Made by a program: the position numbers and the translations under genes
Notes under the pieces: generated by a model
The model's database searches: none
Told to the model about the DNA's origin: nothing
What the model saw: the letters and a program-made list of their open reading frames with translations, nothing else
Source of the DNA: Flavobacteriales bacterium UBA1531
GTDB lineage: Bacteria; Bacteroidota; Bacteroidia; Flavobacteriales_D; Sanyastnellaceae
DNA length: 43,999 nt
NCBI GenBank assembly: GCA_002323795.1
Contig: DCPZ01000042.1
Location: forward strand, 1-43,999
Direction: 5' to 3'
Part shown: positions 42,801 to 43,999 of the stretch, piece by piece
Position numbering within the stretch: position 1 is the first letter of the stretch
Layout of the letters: every line of letters begins with the position of its first letter

Positions 42801-43999
42801 CCGATCAGGCTTGGATGTCGATATCACTGCGAATCTTATAAACCCTGCTGTTTTTGGATTCTTTCCAAGTTTGGAATGGGAGAGTTGGGTGACCATTGGC
42901 ATTGATAACTATGACATTGATTCTGATGAGTCACCTGTATACCTCATTGAGTCAACGGATTGGGTAGACGATTTCAATGCTGGAAATGGTATTTCAATGA
43001 ATGGTGAATTTGGCGACGGTTGGTTCGTTTTGCCAGACGTTAACAATGGCCTTTCGGGTGATGATCAGCGAGTTTTGGTTGGACAGTTTACAACCTTTGG
43101 TATCTTGAGCGGAGAGATTTTTGTTCAAATGTTCCCGGAAGGTGATTCTGAGAACGCGATTGCAGTGCACTTGCCATTTGGATTCGCTTCGGACGACACT
43201 GAAGCACCGGTCTTCTCTTTCGTCCCTGCTGACGTCTCCCAGAATTGTTCTGACGCGCTTCCAACAGAAATGGCCATTGCCGTTGATGCGGGGTGCTTCC
43301 CTGACGCAATCGTGGAGGTTTCCGATGAAATTACCGATGCAGAATGTGGTTACACATTGACTCGAACATTCACAGCAACTGATGCATTCGGAAATTCATC
43401 CACTGCAACGCAGTTGATTCAGTTGTTGGATACTGAGAATCCTGTCGCAGTGGCACAAGCTGATTTGACAGTTGAATGCTCTGATGACATTACACCAGGA
43501 GCTGGAATTGCTGAATTTCCAGTGAATTCTTACGACAATTGTGCGAGTGAATTCGATTTTAGCTACGTCGATGCGCCATACGCTCCGGCCAATGATCTCA
43601 CTGGATCTACGGCTGACTTCTCCGTTGAGATGGGCTTCAATTTCGGTGGACCATTTGGTCAGTCGTTGATGCTTGAAGCAAATGAAGTAACGATTGGGCA
43701 AGGTTTTGAATTGACGTATGATGATCTAACATCAAATCCATCGGAGCACCGCGGAGCAATTGCGGTGGACATCGACGGATCTTCGATTAATTTAAGTGTT
43801 GCCGGTACAGGTGGATTCCCATTTAGCTATGATTACGCTCACGTCAATATTACCAATATTTCTTCGGCTGATATTGCAGGTGCTACAATCAACACCAATG
43901 GGATCGCCTTGGGAGCCGATGTTGTCATTTCAACAACCAACACAAGCATCAGCATTTCATGGATGGGCAATGCGGTCTATTCGGAAGGTGATGCGGCCA
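39895..43999 (+). CDS. Giant secreted modular protein, partial (C-terminus beyond window)
   Basis: The frame is open from ATG 39895 to the window end: at least 1368 residues. A signal peptide (1-23, ending SVAQ) is followed by three related ~200-residue domains at residues 28-235, 283-488 and 910-1098 (shared: YRxYxET, VTIGL/I, an AGGNIS-like turn, GDDxRVLxGQFTT, FVQxFPEG). Six 21-residue Cys units ending DDGSC or similar, calcium-loop linkers of the DxDxDGxCDxxE type, and two copies of the unrecognised ~107-residue domain (633-739, 749-855) lie between. From about 1100 an HYR-like domain begins (TRTFTATDAFGNSST). It is probably a T9SS-exported surface protein or adhesin with the sorting domain outside the window; that is inference. 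No enzyme motif is seen. Confidence 0.9.
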   Translation, partial: MQTKFYFLLGLLVGLTSVSSTSVAQTACFGYDSGVNAVDGFQLHVETFATFDGTESSPEVAALAGYTTYRIYLETPSASDFVNSVRGGGATGGMSVEITTSTSFYMNDFGGLTVNDINPGLFGFFPALEFDSFVTIGLSSEAEGSQSSIVLQGEENWGPSFLAGGNLSINGNNSMEGDGWSVPTGATNGFSGDDNMVMLAQLTTDGTLNGTMHVAFVPDGQGPETVQMSFSSETCGCMDLTAANYNATATLDDGTCIYPGCTDASACNYDSGANEDDASCDYCCLTVVSDNDAYGLELDLFDASGIPGLRTYRLYVTTENSTDAVSAVTGLTDQTPLAVNTTTEFFQWQGGGGGVTPNAWNPMFGSIPGFEQGAFDSYVTIGLTESANLDAGEYAVEVVEDLATGPNADPWIADFEAGGNISTSNAAGGGWFMFPGYTNAIAGDDNRVLIGQFTTDGLMSGGMFVQIFPEGNQNESIEFYMTFSAPACACTDETACNYDEDALWDDGSCQDGPAYWGENINCDGDCLNDADGDYVCDEDEIPGCLDPTACNYVPAGTVTDLIPCEYPEAAYTCGGECINDVDNDGVCDENELGGCTDSSACNYDETATEDNGTCTYQETITLGEVPSSSIAECSLFADGPNANWQYVLTATTAADPNSNQAQTLDLSMLSLPEGGTTYRVVKTTANGNFFFGPAMDLQVGQNSVTVAAVSFARTVKFQFSNGEGEFDSIAINGVTLNDCTSAPASISACGVFEDGPNNNWQYVLVATTANDPNSNAAQSFEMNVTSLPSEGVNFRVAKTTANGSWYFSPAEPLSLGLNSKTVGAVSFARSVKFQFQSGDVEFDALSINGEDVNTCGGLQEAIVYDCDNVCYNDADGDGTCDELEVLGCTDASACNYDSANTEEDGSCDYCCAAAASVEGYNIAIEAVQETADGIQYRMYVETPNATDKLSAVVGDAENPSYVQSTLPMFRSGLDVDITANLINPAVFGFFPSLEWESWVTIGIDNYDIDSDESPVYLIESTDWVDDFNAGNGISMNGEFGDGWFVLPDVNNGLSGDDQRVLVGQFTTFGILSGEIFVQMFPEGDSENAIAVHLPFGFASDDTEAPVFSFVPADVSQNCSDALPTEMAIAVDAGCFPDAIVEVSDEITDAECGYTLTRTFTATDAFGNSSTATQLIQLLDTENPVAVAQADLTVECSDDITPGAGIAEFPVNSYDNCASEFDFSYVDAPYAPANDLTGSTADFSVEMGFNFGGPFGQSLMLEANEVTIGQGFELTYDDLTSNPSEHRGAIAVDIDGSSINLSVAGTGGFPFSYDYAHVNITNISSADIAGATINTNGIALGADVVISTTNTSISISWMGNAVYSEGDAA
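41791..42111 (+). repeat. Unrecognised ~107-residue domain, copy 4 of 5
   Basis: Encodes residues 633-739 of the giant protein: Cys, NWQYVLTATT, YRVVKTTANGNF, FARTVKFQFSNG and a closing Cys. Confidence 0.8.
42139..42459 (+). repeat. Unrecognised ~107-residue domain, copy 5 of 5
   Basis: Encodes residues 749-855: Cys, NWQYVLVATT, FRVAKTTANGSW, FARSVKFQFQSG and a closing Cys. It is tandem with copy 4 after a 9-residue linker. Confidence 0.8.

Larger units (their letters stand above)
39976..43188 (+). repeat. Three copies of an unrecognised ~200-residue domain (39976-40599, 40741-41358, 42622-43188)
   Basis: Each copy has, in order, an aromatic-rich strand with Y-R-x-Y-x-E/T-T, a F-x-P/G-x-(L/F)-E segment, SFVTIGL or SWVTIGI, a W-x(n)-F-x-A-G turn, GW-F/S-V/M, a GDD-x-R/M-V-L loop, and Q-x-TT-x-G. 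They diverge at the DNA level, so they are old duplications. The second and third copies are separated by Cys units and the two ~107-residue domains. Confidence 0.72.

Noticed and set aside
41527..42902. Minus-strand open frames of 113-117 codons inside the giant gene
   Set aside because: The plus strand encodes regular repeated domains through the region; the antisense frames are Cys/Ser-rich by-products of that composition.
39976..43188. Giant gene repeats as recent DNA tandem duplication or CRISPR-like array
   Set aside because: Similarity is at protein level only, the DNA copies are strongly diverged, and units are spaced by coding sequence in one open frame.

Overview
This window reads as chromosomal DNA of a marine, aerobic member of the Bacteroidota, most likely order Flavobacteriales and a Cryomorphaceae/Schleiferiaceae-like lineage. 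The signs are a complete Na+-NQR operon, a type IX secretion (T9SS) plug protein, a T9SS type A sorting domain, many outer-membrane lipoproteins, Bacteroidota-type -7 promoter boxes (TAnnTTTG), and large secreted proteins carrying the Cys-rich 21-residue units typical of this group. Taxonomy is inferred from gene content only.

Layout. (1) 1-3048, minus strand: T9SS plug protein, a short-chain dehydrogenase and a glycosyltransferase cut by the window edge. (2) 3134-10505: nqrABCDEF followed by the flavin transferase apbE, faced by a small convergent Cys-rich membrane protein that is a good NqrM candidate; together these form a nearly self-contained kit for building the sodium pump. (3) 10599-12407: a secreted beta-helix-like protein ending in a dockerin-like EF-hand tail. 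(4) 12540-28271: a very compact co-directional gene train. It starts with a T9SS-sorted small protein, then two lipoprotein sulfatases, a lipoprotein formylglycine-generating enzyme, two large outer-membrane barrel-like proteins, two substrate-binding-like lipoproteins, a clan GH-A-like glycosidase, a third sulfatase and a secreted beta-helix protein. It looks like a sulfated-polysaccharide degradation locus but has no SusC/SusD pair. (5) 28377-29342: a secreted protein with two copies of an unrecognised domain that also occurs in the gene at 12540 and in the giant gene at 39895. (6) 29401-36387: PagL-like lipid A deacylase, mazG, a DUF2807 lipoprotein, an SGNH hydrolase lipoprotein, an M1 metallopeptidase and an EamA-type transporter. 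(7) 36413-39738, minus strand: ffh-folD-ribD, probably with the transporter as last gene. (8) 39895 to the end: a giant secreted modular protein that continues beyond the window.

How the parts could work together. In the sulfatase locus, the FGE would oxidise the CxPSR cysteine of the three sulfatases to formylglycine. The sulfatases would strip sulfate, the glycosidase and perhaps the beta-helix protein would cut the backbone, the two lipoproteins would hold glycan at the surface, and the two barrels could carry products inward. The same genome region shows a shared toolkit for secreted proteins: a roughly 107-residue unrecognised domain (five copies in three proteins), a 21-residue Cys unit (nine copies in three proteins), a triplicated domain of about 200 residues (giant protein), and a single EF-hand C-terminal tail (three proteins).

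No tRNA, rRNA, CRISPR array, insertion sequence or phage gene was seen. No stretch longer than about 160 bases lacks a gene.
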